From positions 1 to 64,000 of the forward strand of contig NZ_JAASAD010000018.1 of assembly GCF_012726175.1 (NCBI RefSeq): a stretch of DNA of 64,000 nucleotides, read 5' to 3'. The stretch comes from Micromonospora sp. HNM0581. Its GTDB lineage: Bacteria; Actinomycetota; Actinomycetes; Mycobacteriales; Micromonosporaceae. The notes beneath the pieces are model-generated. The model saw only the letters and a program-made list of their open reading frames with translations. It ran no database searches and was not told the origin of the DNA. Of the stretch, positions 34,097 through 41,553 are shown in pieces. Positions within the stretch are counted from its first letter, which is position 1, and each line of letters starts with the position of its first letter. The position numbers and the translations under genes were made by a program.

Positions 34097-34240
34097 CCTC
34101 GGTCTTTCACTTGAGCATGGATCCATAGCTTGTTATCGATGAAGTTGATTCGCGCTGGTTTTGCCGCTTTGTTGGCATGCTGAGGGCCCGGCGCTGGGCC
34201 GGGTTCCTCCGTGTTGCGGGTTGGAGCGTGAGCCTCGACG
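34097..34240. other. Inter-remnant spacer with hairpin
   Basis: Non-coding, locally AT-richer. It contains a hairpin: CCCGGC (34187-34192) and GCCGGG (34198-34203) pair over 6 bp, extended by two G-U pairs and one further base pair, near the 3' end of the IS1380 fragment. Confidence 0.4.
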
Positions 34241-34852
34241 TCAGCCGGTGGGCCGGGGTAGTGCGGCGAGCTTGTTGAATGCGCTGGTCAGGGCGTTGGC
34301 CCAGGGCCAGTTGGCGGCGATGGCGAGTCGTGTCCTGCGGGCGGTGCGGGTGATCCGGGCGGCGACGTGTAGCAGCCGGTAACGCAGCTTCTTGGGCTCG
34401 GCGGTGGCCAGTTCGCCGTCCAGGAGCAGGTTCTGGGTCCAGGCGAGCAGGTCGATGCCGGTCAGCGCCAACTGGAGCCAGGCCTGGTTGATGGCGAAGT
34501 GTCGGGACGGGAACCGGCCGAAACCGGTGTTCTTGCCGGTGCGGATGCGGTCTTCAACGCGGGCGTGTGCCCGGTGCCGGGCCTCCAGGAACTGGACGCT
34601 GCCGCCGCCGGGTGGGGTGTCGGTGGCGACGACCTGATGCCGCCAGCCCTCGATGGTGTCGAACAGCGACAGTTGGGCACCGGGGTGCGGGCGTTCCCGG
34701 CGGACCAGGAACCGGGTGCCCTCCGGCCAGCAGGTGGCGTCGAACAGGCCCGTGATCTCGCAGACCTCGGCATGTTCACGCAGGTCACCGACGGTGTCGA
34801 CGGCGGGAGCCCAGCCGGTCGCAGCCCGGATCGCCTCGCGCACGCCTCGGAC
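34241..34852 (-). pseudogene. IS1380-family transposase C-terminal fragment
   Basis: The minus-strand frame encodes about 200 residues of the C-terminal half of an IS1380-type DDE transposase: LREHAEVCEITGLFDATCWP, then GWRHQVVATDTPPGGG, HRAHARVEDRIRTGKNTG with the catalytic glutamate region, FAINQAWLQLALTGIDLLAW and LHVAARITRTARRTRLAIAA. A full element encodes about 460 residues, so the first half is gone. A stop lies just upstream in the frame. Confidence 0.85.
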
Positions 34853-34901
34853 TCACATCATGATCTTGAAACGCCCGTGTCCCGAAGATGAGGTCTTCCC
34901 A

Positions 34902-35093
34902 ATGATCGACGCGGCGTGGCTTTCGCGAGACGGGACCATGCTGAATGCGGTCGTCCGCGACAGGGCGTGGTGGGGAATTCCCATGAACAGCCAGATCGGG
35001 ACGGCTGGGGAACGTCATCTCTGTCTTGTGATGGAGAATGTCGACGTGGTGATCACTGCGTATCCGATCGCGGACCCGAGGCAGTGTGCATGA
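34902..35093 (+). CDS. Small protein of unknown function, first of an overlapping pair
   Basis: The 63-residue product starts MIDAAWLSRDGTMLNAVVRD and contains WWGIPMNSQIGTAGERHLCL. An in-frame ATG at 34860 would add 14 residues. AGG precedes ATG 34902 by 8 bases. It overlaps the next gene by ATGA. I do not recognise the family. Position among transposase and toxin remnants suggests accessory DNA, possibly an immunity-type gene. Confidence 0.5.
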   Translation: MIDAAWLSRDGTMLNAVVRDRAWWGIPMNSQIGTAGERHLCLVMENVDVVITAYPIADPRQCA

Positions 35094-35329
35094 ACGACTC
35101 CGATCGGGTTGCCTGCACGGCATGCGGGCAGGACTGGCAGACCTGGTACCGGGTACGTGACGACGGCCGTGTGTTCCTGCTGTGCCCGGAGTGCGACTCG
35201 GTCTGGCTACCGAGCGATGATCGCCACGAGCGTCCAACGACTTACCTGAACGACCTGTTCGCCCCGCAGTCGAAGCTCTTCGATGCCTGGCGATTGATCG
35301 ACGAGTGCGAGCCGTCAACCGCCGAATGA
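35090..35329 (+). CDS. Small zinc-ribbon-like protein, second of the pair
   Basis: The 79-residue product has two CxxC knuckles, VACTACGQDW and LLCPECDSVW, about 20 residues apart, as in a zinc ribbon. The C-terminal half (TTYLNDLFAPQSKLFDAWRL) is helical. The ATG lies in the stop of the previous gene, so the two are co-translated. No function can be assigned. Confidence 0.6.
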   Translation: MNDSDRVACTACGQDWQTWYRVRDDGRVFLLCPECDSVWLPSDDRHERPTTYLNDLFAPQSKLFDAWRLIDECEPSTAE

Positions 35330-35401
35330 TGGCGGGCGGGTTGATCCTGACGGATCGTGGTCCGGGTGGCGGGACCAGGCGAGAGGGCGGCTGGCTCGGG
35401 G

Positions 35402-36256
35402 TCATCGTGTGGGTTCAGGTGGTTGGCCACCGGGCGGCGCAATCGATGTCGAGCTGGCCAACGCCGGTAGCCGGCGTGTTCTCGGCGTCGGGCGCCAGGT
35501 GGTCAGCAGGGCGAGGGCGAGCAGGATCTCGGCGAGGTCGCCGCCGTAGTACATCACCGTCGCGCCGGCGCGCAGCCGCTCCGCAGTCGCCGGCACGTCG
35601 ACAAGCAGGCCCGCGTACATCAGTTGGGCGAGGCTGGCGTGGGCGACCACGGCCGCGCCGAGCACCACCAGCCGGACCGGTACGCGGGCCCGGTGCGGGT
35701 AGGGTTCCGGGCCGGCGATCGACCAGGTGAACAGCAGCCCGCTGAGCAGGAAGTGCAGGTTGACCAGGTTGTGCAGGGCCGCGTTGTCGAGGGTGGCCCG
35801 GTACAGCGGGGTGAGGTAGAGCAGCCACAGCCCGCCGGCGGTGAGCAGCAGCCCGGTGACCGGGTGGGTCAGCGGTCGCAGCGCCGGATAACCCACCATC
35901 CGCAGTGCCGCCCGCCCGGTTCACCGGTCGAGGCGGCGTAGGGCCAGGATGCCGGGTGCGCCGAGCACCAGCCCCAGCGGCGCCAGCATGCCGAGCAGCA
36001 GGTGCTGCCACATGTGTCCGGCGAGGTCGTCGGTCGGCACCAGCAGTGCGGTGGCGAGCAGGGCGCACCCGGCGGCGAAGGCGGCCGTGCGCCAGTGGCT
36101 CCAGCCGGCCCGGTCGGGGGCGTGTTGCCGCAGTGCGGCGGCCAGGTAGAGCCAGCCGGCCAGCAACGGTACGAGCAGTGCCGGGCCGACGGTGGCGGCG
36201 TGCTCGGCCCCGTGCGTCGAGATCAGGACCGGACTGACCACCAGCGGGGGACTCAC
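35402..36256 (-). pseudogene. ctaG: Cytochrome c oxidase assembly factor CtaG, interrupted by an in-frame stop
   Basis: The minus-strand frame encodes a caa3_CtaG-type polytopic membrane protein. The first part runs from LISTHGAEHAATVGPALLVP to LAGHMWQHLLLGMLAPLGLV and LGAPGILALRRLDR. Then TGA occurs at 35921-35923. The same frame continues without shift as TGRAALRMVGYPALRPLTHP, TGLLLTAGGLWLLYLTPLYR and LHNLVNLHFLLSGLLFTWSI. A single CGA-to-TGA change explains it. The start (GTG 36256 or 36241) is uncertain. CtaG helps copper loading of cytochrome oxidase; another copy is probably elsewhere. Confidence 0.85.
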
Positions 36257-36394
36257 CCCTGTCGGCCCGGGGTCGGTGGTCGATTCCCCCGTCCGTGGCC
36301 CCCGGCTGCCCGTGCCCGGTACGCGCAGCGCTAAACGTCGTTCCAACCCTCGGGCATCCGGTGGCTGCGCGGGTCGGATCGGCGGTGGGTGGGC

Positions 36395-36400
36395 TAGGCT
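36395..36400 (+). promoter_or_regulatory. Candidate -10 box of a leaderless aroB promoter
   Basis: TAGGCT matches the actinobacterial TANNNT -10 consensus and ends 7 bases before the aroB ATG. This spacing places the transcript start at or next to the ATG, so aroB mRNA would be leaderless. There is no Shine-Dalgarno upstream of the ATG, which agrees. Confidence 0.5.
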
Positions 36401-36407
36401 CCCGGCG

Positions 36408-37484
36408 ATGGACGAGGTGACCCGGATCCCGGTCGGTGGCGAGCGGCCGTACGACGTGCTGGTCGGCCGCGACCTGCTCGACGCGCTGCCTGGCCTGCTG
36501 CCCGATGCCGCTCGGGCCGCGGTGCTGTTTGCGCCGCCCCTGAAGGAGTTGGCCGACGCGGTCGGTGCCGGCTTGGCGGCGGCCGGTGTGACGCCTCTGC
36601 CGATCGAGGTGCCCGACGCCGAGGCCAGCAAGCACGTCGATGTGGCGGCGCAGTGCTGGGACCAGCTCGGTGAGGCGGGCTTCACCCGCACCGACGCGGT
36701 GGTCGGCATCGGTGGCGGCGCGGTCACCGACCTGGCCGGGTTCGTGGCGGCGTGTTGGCTGCGCGGGGTGCGGTGGGTGCCGGTGGCCACCTCGTTGCTC
36801 GGCATGGTCGACGCGGCGGTGGGTGGCAAGACCGGGATCAACACCGCCGCCGGTAAGAATCTCGTGGGTGCCTTCCACCCGCCGGTCGGCGTGCTGGCCG
36901 ACCTGGCCACGCTGGACAGCCTCCCGCCGGCCGACCTGGCTGCCGGGCTGGCCGAGGTGGTCAAGTGCGGGTTCATCGCTGATCCGGTCATCCTCGACCT
37001 GGTCGAGGCCGACTCGGCCGCCGCGACCGACCCCGCCGGGCAGGTCACCCGGGAGCTGATCGAGCGGGCCATCCGGGTCAAGGCCGACGTGGTCGCGGGA
37101 GACCTGCGTGAGTCGGGCGTACGGGAGGTGCTCAACTACGGGCACACGCTGGCCCACGCGATCGAGAAGGTCGAGGGTTACCGCTGGCGGCACGGTCACG
37201 CCGTGTCGGTCGGCCTGGTGTACGCCGCCGAGCTGGCCCGCCTCGCCGGCAGGTTGGACGCGGCCACCGCGGCGCGGCACCGTGCGGTGTTGACGGCGCT
37301 CGACCTGCCGACGGTTTACGACGCCGACGCGTGGCCTCGCCTGCTGGCCACCATGCGGGTCGACAAGAAGGCCCGGGGCAGCCGGCTGCGTTTCGTGGTG
37401 CTCGACGGGTTGGCCCGCCCGGCGATCCTCGACGGCCCGGACGACGACCTGTTGCACACCGCCTACGCCGCAGTGGCCCGATGA
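36408..37484 (+). CDS. aroB: 3-dehydroquinate synthase
   Basis: AroB converts DAHP to 3-dehydroquinate using NAD and zinc. The 358-residue protein shows VVGIGGGAVTDLAGFVAACW, the WVPVATSLLGMVDAAVGGKT substrate region, AGLAEVVKCGFI and LNYGHTLAHAIEKVEGYRWR with a zinc-binding histidine. ATG 36408 has no Shine-Dalgarno and sits 7 bases after a TAGGCT box. It is separated from aroK by the island, so it probably has its own promoter. Its stop overlaps aroQ (ATGA). Confidence 0.96.
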   Translation: MDEVTRIPVGGERPYDVLVGRDLLDALPGLLPDAARAAVLFAPPLKELADAVGAGLAAAGVTPLPIEVPDAEASKHVDVAAQCWDQLGEAGFTRTDAVVGIGGGAVTDLAGFVAACWLRGVRWVPVATSLLGMVDAAVGGKTGINTAAGKNLVGAFHPPVGVLADLATLDSLPPADLAAGLAEVVKCGFIADPVILDLVEADSAAATDPAGQVTRELIERAIRVKADVVAGDLRESGVREVLNYGHTLAHAIEKVEGYRWRHGHAVSVGLVYAAELARLAGRLDAATAARHRAVLTALDLPTVYDADAWPRLLATMRVDKKARGSRLRFVVLDGLARPAILDGPDDDLLHTAYAAVAR

Positions 37485-37942
37485 CCATGCGGGTGTACGT
37501 GTTCAACGGGCCGAACCTGGGCCGGCTGGGCACCCGCCAGGTCGACGTCTACGGGGTGACCAGCTACGCCGATCTGGTGAAACTCTGCGAGACGACCGGG
37601 CGGGACCTGGGCCTGGACGTCGTCGTGCGGCAGACCGACGCCGAGCACGAGTTGCTCGGCTGGCTGCACACCGCCGCCGACGAGGGCGCCGCCGTGGTGC
37701 TCAACCCGGCGGCCTGGTCGCACTACTCGATCGCGGTGCGGGACGCCTGCGCGATGCTGCGCGGGCCGCTGGTGGAGGTGCACATCTCCAACATCCACGC
37801 GCGGGAGGAGTTCCGTCACCACTCGGTGGTCTCGGCGGTGGCAACCGGCGTGATCTGCGGGTTCGGCGTGGACGGCTACCGTCTCGCGCTGAGCTATCTG
37901 GCCAACCGGATGTCCGGGCCGACTGACGGGCAGATCGACTGA
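37481..37942 (+). CDS. aroQ: 3-dehydroquinate dehydratase, type II
   Basis: The 153-residue length and motifs VYVFNGPNLGRLGTRQVDVY, LLGWLHTAADEGAAVVLNPA and VEVHISNIHAREEFRHHSVV define the type II (dodecameric) dehydratase, which forms 3-dehydroshikimate. It overlaps aroB by four bases and ends about 180 bases before efp. Confidence 0.96.
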   Translation: MTMRVYVFNGPNLGRLGTRQVDVYGVTSYADLVKLCETTGRDLGLDVVVRQTDAEHELLGWLHTAADEGAAVVLNPAAWSHYSIAVRDACAMLRGPLVEVHISNIHAREEFRHHSVVSAVATGVICGFGVDGYRLALSYLANRMSGPTDGQID

Positions 37943-38040
37943 GTGCGGTGTGACCCTCCGCAGTTGTGTGGGGTCGGGTGGTGGTGGCCGGTCAGTGGGC
38001 GACTGGGTGGGCCGGGTCGCGTCCGTGTGGGGGGCGAGGG

Positions 38041-38058
38041 CCGACCGGCGCCGGTCGG
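38041..38058. promoter_or_regulatory. 18-bp palindrome upstream of efp
   Basis: CCGACCGGCGCCGGTCGG is a perfect palindrome about 20 bases before a TAGACT -10-like box (38078-38083). It could be a weak terminator of aroQ or an operator. In GC-rich DNA such palindromes also arise by chance. Confidence 0.35.
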
Positions 38059-38121
38059 CGGGCCGGGAAGCTGCTAGTAGACTTGCCAGGTCTGTCCGCC
38101 AAATCATGATCAAGGCAGGAA

Positions 38122-38679
38122 ATGGCCACCACCAACGACCTGAAGAACGGCCTGGTACTCAACCTCGACGGGGAGCTCTGGGCCGTCGTCGAGTTCCAGC
38201 ACGTCAAGCCCGGTAAGGGTGGTGCGTTCGTGCGTACCACGCTGAAGAACGTGCTCTCCGGCAAGGTGGTCGACAAGACCTTCAATGCGGGCACCAAGGT
38301 GGAGACGGCGACCGTCGACAAGCGCACCATGCAGTATCTGTACGCCGATGGCGAGGACTACGTCTTCATGGACATGGAGACGTTCGACCAGATCACGGTG
38401 TTGGGTGGGACGGTCGGTGAGGCGGCCAACTACCTGCTGCCTGAGGCTGAGGCGATCGTGGCGACCCACGAGGGCGTGCCGCTTTACATCGAGCTGCCGA
38501 CCTCTGTCGTGCTGGAGGTCACGTACACTGAGCCGGGCCTACAGGGGGACCGCTCTACGGGCGGCAACAAGCCGGCGACGGTGGAGACGGGCGCGACCGT
38601 CCAGGTGCCGCTCTTCGTGACCACCGGCGAGAAGATCAAGGTTGACACCCGCGACGGTCGTTACCTCGGCCGCGCCTGA
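38122..38679 (+). CDS. efp: Elongation factor P
   Basis: EF-P relieves ribosome stalling at polyproline sequences. This is relevant here because several window proteins are proline-rich. The 185-residue protein has three beta domains; the loop HVKPGKGGAFVRTTLKNVLS carries the functional lysine. ATG follows AGGCAGGAA. A leader of about 30 bases follows the TAGACT box. nusB begins within its stop codon. Confidence 0.97.
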   Translation: MATTNDLKNGLVLNLDGELWAVVEFQHVKPGKGGAFVRTTLKNVLSGKVVDKTFNAGTKVETATVDKRTMQYLYADGEDYVFMDMETFDQITVLGGTVGEAANYLLPEAEAIVATHEGVPLYIELPTSVVLEVTYTEPGLQGDRSTGGNKPATVETGATVQVPLFVTTGEKIKVDTRDGRYLGRA

Positions 38680-39113
38680 TGGCTGAGGGGCCGAAGCAGC
38701 AGATGCCGGCGCGCCGTAAGGCGCGCAAGCGGGCGCTCGACGTGCTCTTCGAGGCTGATCTGCGGGATCGTCCGCCGGTCGAGGTGTTGGCCGGTTATGT
38801 CGAGCGGATCGTGAAGCCCCGCCCCGACCATCTGGGGTACGCCGTCGGCCTGGTCGAGGGGGTGGCCGGGCACCTCGACCGGATCGACGAGCTGATCTCC
38901 AGCTACGCCGAGGGCTGGACGCTGGACCGGATGCCGGTGGTGGACCGCAACCTCGCCCGGATCGCCGTCTACGAGTTGTTGTATCTCGACGAGATCGACG
39001 ACGCGGTGGCGATCAGTGAGGCGGTGGAGTTGGCCCGGCAGATGTCGACCGACGACTCGCCGCGCTTCCTGAACGGTCTGCTCGGCAGGATCGCTGAGTA
39101 CGCGACCCGCTGA
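38679..39113 (+). CDS. nusB: Transcription antitermination factor NusB
   Basis: NusB binds boxA RNA with S10 and promotes rRNA antitermination. The 144-residue protein shows RRKARKRALDVLFEADLRDR, DRMPVVDRNLARIAVYELLY and AVELARQMSTDDSPRFLNGL, the family C-terminus. The ATG overlaps the efp stop by one base. A strong terminator follows. Confidence 0.96.
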   Translation: MAEGPKQQMPARRKARKRALDVLFEADLRDRPPVEVLAGYVERIVKPRPDHLGYAVGLVEGVAGHLDRIDELISSYAEGWTLDRMPVVDRNLARIAVYELLYLDEIDDAVAISEAVELARQMSTDDSPRFLNGLLGRIAEYATR

Positions 39114-39137
39114 CGCAAGCTCTTGCGCACCGACGAA

Positions 39138-39167
39138 GGGCCCGTGCCGTGCGGCACGGGCCCTTTT
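39138..39167 (+). terminator. Intrinsic terminator after nusB
   Basis: GGGCCCGTGCC and GGCACGGGCCC form a perfect 11-bp stem with a four-base loop, followed by TTTT. It ends the aroB-aroQ-efp-nusB direction and stands 15 bases before the convergent bldD stop. Confidence 0.85.
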
Positions 39168-39181
39168 CGGGTAGTCGAACC

Positions 39182-39670
39182 TCAGGAGGCGAAGAATGCC
39201 CGCGGGTCGGCGACCAGCACGCCGTGCTCGGTCAGCCGCTCGATCAGACCGGACGGCGAGGCGTCGTAGACGATGGCGAGGGCACGCAGGTCGTCGGCGC
39301 GGATCGACAACACCCGCCCGTTGTAGTCGCCGCGTTGCTGCTGGATGGCACGCGCGTAGCGGGCAACGTAGGCGAGGTCCTCACCGGCCTGGTCGTAGAG
39401 GCGCTCCAGATCCAGGACGATCTTGCTGGTGGGCTCGTGTCGAACCCCGCTGCCGTCGGGCAGCAGCTCCGAAACCGGCACACGGTAGAACTCGGCCAAC
39501 TCGGCCAGACGGGACACCGTGACGGCCCGGTCGCCGCGCTCGTACGAGCCGACCACCACCGCCTTCCAGCGCCCGTTCGACTTCTCCTCCACTCCCTGCA
39601 GGGAAAGGCCCTGCTGCTGGCGGATGGAGCGCAGGCGGGCGCCCAGCGACTTGGCGTATTCAGAGGGCAT
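39182..39670 (-). CDS. bldD: Developmental repressor BldD
   Basis: BldD represses sporulation genes when its C-terminal domain is dimerised by tetrameric c-di-GMP. The 162-residue protein has the XRE-type HTH at residues about 1-70 (GARLRSIRQQQGLSLQGVEE, VVVGSYERGDRAVTVSRLAE). The C-domain has the BldD signature RGD-x8-RxxD in RGDYNGRVLSIRADD. Length and motif match Streptomyces BldD. An imperfect BldD box lies about 70 bases upstream, so autoregulation is plausible. Confidence 0.96.
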   Translation of the reverse strand: MPSEYAKSLGARLRSIRQQQGLSLQGVEEKSNGRWKAVVVGSYERGDRAVTVSRLAELAEFYRVPVSELLPDGSGVRHEPTSKIVLDLERLYDQAGEDLAYVARYARAIQQQRGDYNGRVLSIRADDLRALAIVYDASPSGLIERLTEHGVLVADPRAFFAS

Positions 39671-39739
39671 TCGGACACTCCCAGTGCTGCTCGGGGTTCT
39701 CCCAGCGATTCGCTACGGAGCGTGACGGTACGGGGATTC

Positions 39740-39752
39740 GTACACGTGGTCA
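39740..39752. promoter_or_regulatory. Imperfect BldD box upstream of bldD
   Basis: GTACACGTGGTCA matches the half-sites of the known motif TNAC-N5-GTNA at seven of the eight fixed or free positions; the first base is G instead of T. It contains CACGTG and lies 70 bases before the bldD ATG. Suggestive only. Confidence 0.35.
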
Positions 39753-39887
39753 AGTGGTCGCGATCTTCCTGTTGCGCACCCCGGGTGAGTTGTCCCGTTT
39801 CGTCTGGCTGATTGGGCAGTCAGCGAATGTCGATTGGCGACAGAGTCGTGCCTGGTGCCCGCCTGTAGATGCGGCGACGACCACTGG

Positions 39888-39893
39888 TAACGT
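39888..39893 (+). promoter_or_regulatory. Candidate -10 box of the pyr operon
   Basis: TAACGT fits TANNNT, and TGTAGA about 18 bases upstream is a weak -35. The transcript would start near 39900, leaving a leader of about 87 bases that contains the PyrR-binding loop. Confidence 0.4.
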
Positions 39894-39954
39894 TGCCGCA
39901 GCCCCTCCGCCGGCCGCGCGCGGCCGGCCGGGAGGACCCGACGTCCTTTAACGA

Positions 39955-39972
39955 CCCGTCCCGTGAGGCGGG
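39955..39972 (+). promoter_or_regulatory. PyrR-binding RNA loop before pyrR
   Basis: CCCG and CGGG enclose TCCCGTGAGG, which fits the PyrR-recognised loop UCCNGNGAGG exactly. The 3' arm merges with the Shine-Dalgarno GGAAGGAGG of pyrR, so PyrR bound with UMP would block translation of its own message. The same arrangement is known for mycobacterial pyr operons. Confidence 0.75.
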
Positions 39973-39986
39973 GAAGGAGGTCCGCC

Positions 39987-40571
39987 GTGGCCTACCCATC
40001 GGCTGCCCGATCGTCACCGCCACCACAACCCTCGGTGAAGGTGATTCTGGCGAGCGTCGACCTACCGCGTGTCGTCGACCGCATCGCGCACCAGATCCTC
40101 GAGAAGACTCAGGGTGCGACCGACACCGTGCTGCTCGGTATCCCCACCAGAGGTGCCCCCCTGGCGCGCCGCCTCGCCGCCCGGATCAGCGCCTTCGAGG
40201 GCATCTCCGTGCCGGTCGGCGTGCTCGACATCACTCTCTACCGCGACGACCTACGCCGACACGCCACCCGGGCAGTCGGTCCCACCGAGGTACCGGCCGG
40301 GGGCATCGACGGTAGACGGGTGATCCTGGTCGACGACGTCCTCTTCTCCGGTCGGACCGTCCGGGCCGCCCTCGACGCGCTCGGTGACCTGGGGCGGCCC
40401 GCCTCCGTGCAACTGGCCGTCCTCGTCGACCGGGGGCACCGGCAGCTGCCGATCCGGGCCGACTACGTCGGCAAGAACATTCCGACCGCCCTGGCCGAGA
40501 GCGTCAAGGTGACGCTCGCCGAGATCGACGGCACGGACGAGGTCCGGCTCTACGGCGAGGAGGCCCGGTGA
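39987..40571 (+). CDS. pyrR: Bifunctional pyr operon regulator / uracil phosphoribosyltransferase PyrR
   Basis: PyrR binds pyr mRNA when UMP or UTP is high and has weak UPRTase activity. The 194-residue protein has VKVILASVDLPRVVDRIAHQ, LLGIPTRGAPLARRLA, and the PRPP loop RVILVDDVLFSGRTVRAALD. GTG 39987 is decided by GGAAGGAGG 6 bases upstream; an upstream GTG lies within the PyrR-binding loop. It is the first gene of the pyrimidine operon. Confidence 0.95.
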   Translation: MAYPSAARSSPPPQPSVKVILASVDLPRVVDRIAHQILEKTQGATDTVLLGIPTRGAPLARRLAARISAFEGISVPVGVLDITLYRDDLRRHATRAVGPTEVPAGGIDGRRVILVDDVLFSGRTVRAALDALGDLGRPASVQLAVLVDRGHRQLPIRADYVGKNIPTALAESVKVTLAEIDGTDEVRLYGEEAR

Positions 40572-40626
40572 GCGCCGGCAGTGCCGCACGGAGCACCACA
40601 GCCACTGACGGAGAGGGGCATCGCTC

Positions 40627-41553
40627 ATGATCAGGCACCTGCTCTCCGGTGCTGACCTCGACGCGGACACCGCCACCCAGATCCTCGACACCGCAGCCGA
40701 GATGGCCGCCGTCGCCGGGCGTGAGGTCAAGAAGCTACCCGCCCTGCGGGGCCGGACCGTCGTCAACCTCTTCTACGAGGATTCGACCCGCACCCGAATC
40801 TCGTTCGAGGCGGCGGCGAAACGGCTCAGTGCCGATGTGATCAACTTTTCGGCGAAGGGCTCCAGCGTCGCCAAGGGCGAGAGCCTGAAGGACACCGCGC
40901 TGACCCTGCAGGCGATGGGGGCCGACGCGGTGGTCGTCCGCCATCCCGCCTCGGGAGCCCCGCACCGCCTCGCCGCCTGGGTCGACGGTTCGGTGGTCAA
41001 CGCCGGCGACGGCACCCACGAACATCCGACCCAGGCGCTGCTCGACGCGTACACGATGCGGGCCCGGCTGGGTCGACTGGCCGGCCTGTCGGTGGCGGTG
41101 GTCGGTGACGTGCTGCACTCCCGGGTGGCCCGCTCCAACGTGCTGCTGCTGTCCACCCTCGGTGCCAAGGTGACCCTGGTCGGGCCACCCACACTCATCC
41201 CGGTCGACATCGCCGCAGCTCTCGCCCCGGACACCGGCGTCTGCTACGACCTCGACGCGGTGCTGCCCTCGTCGGACGTGGTGATGATGCTGCGGGTGCA
41301 GCGGGAACGGATGAACGACTCCTACTTCCCGTCCGCCCGCGAGTACGCCCGCCGTTACGGTCTGGACGGTCCGCGGATGGGACGGTTGCCGGAGCACGCC
41401 ATCGTCATGCATCCCGGCCCGATGAACCGGGGCATGGAGATCACGCCGGAGGTCGCGGACTCACCCCGCTCCACAATCGTCGAACAGGTCGCCAACGGTG
41501 TCTCCGTCCGGATGGCCGTCCTCTACCTGCTGCTCGGGGGGAACAACCGGTGA
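40627..41553 (+). CDS. pyrB: Aspartate carbamoyltransferase catalytic subunit
   Basis: PyrB joins carbamoyl phosphate and aspartate. The 308-residue protein shows the carbamoyl-phosphate loop FYEDSTRTRISFEAAAKRL and DGTHEHPTQALLDAYTMR, plus HPGPMNRGMEI at the end. There is no adjacent pyrI, as expected for actinobacteria. pyrC overlaps its stop (GTGA). Confidence 0.97.
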   Translation: MIRHLLSGADLDADTATQILDTAAEMAAVAGREVKKLPALRGRTVVNLFYEDSTRTRISFEAAAKRLSADVINFSAKGSSVAKGESLKDTALTLQAMGADAVVVRHPASGAPHRLAAWVDGSVVNAGDGTHEHPTQALLDAYTMRARLGRLAGLSVAVVGDVLHSRVARSNVLLLSTLGAKVTLVGPPTLIPVDIAAALAPDTGVCYDLDAVLPSSDVVMMLRVQRERMNDSYFPSAREYARRYGLDGPRMGRLPEHAIVMHPGPMNRGMEITPEVADSPRSTIVEQVANGVSVRMAVLYLLLGGNNR

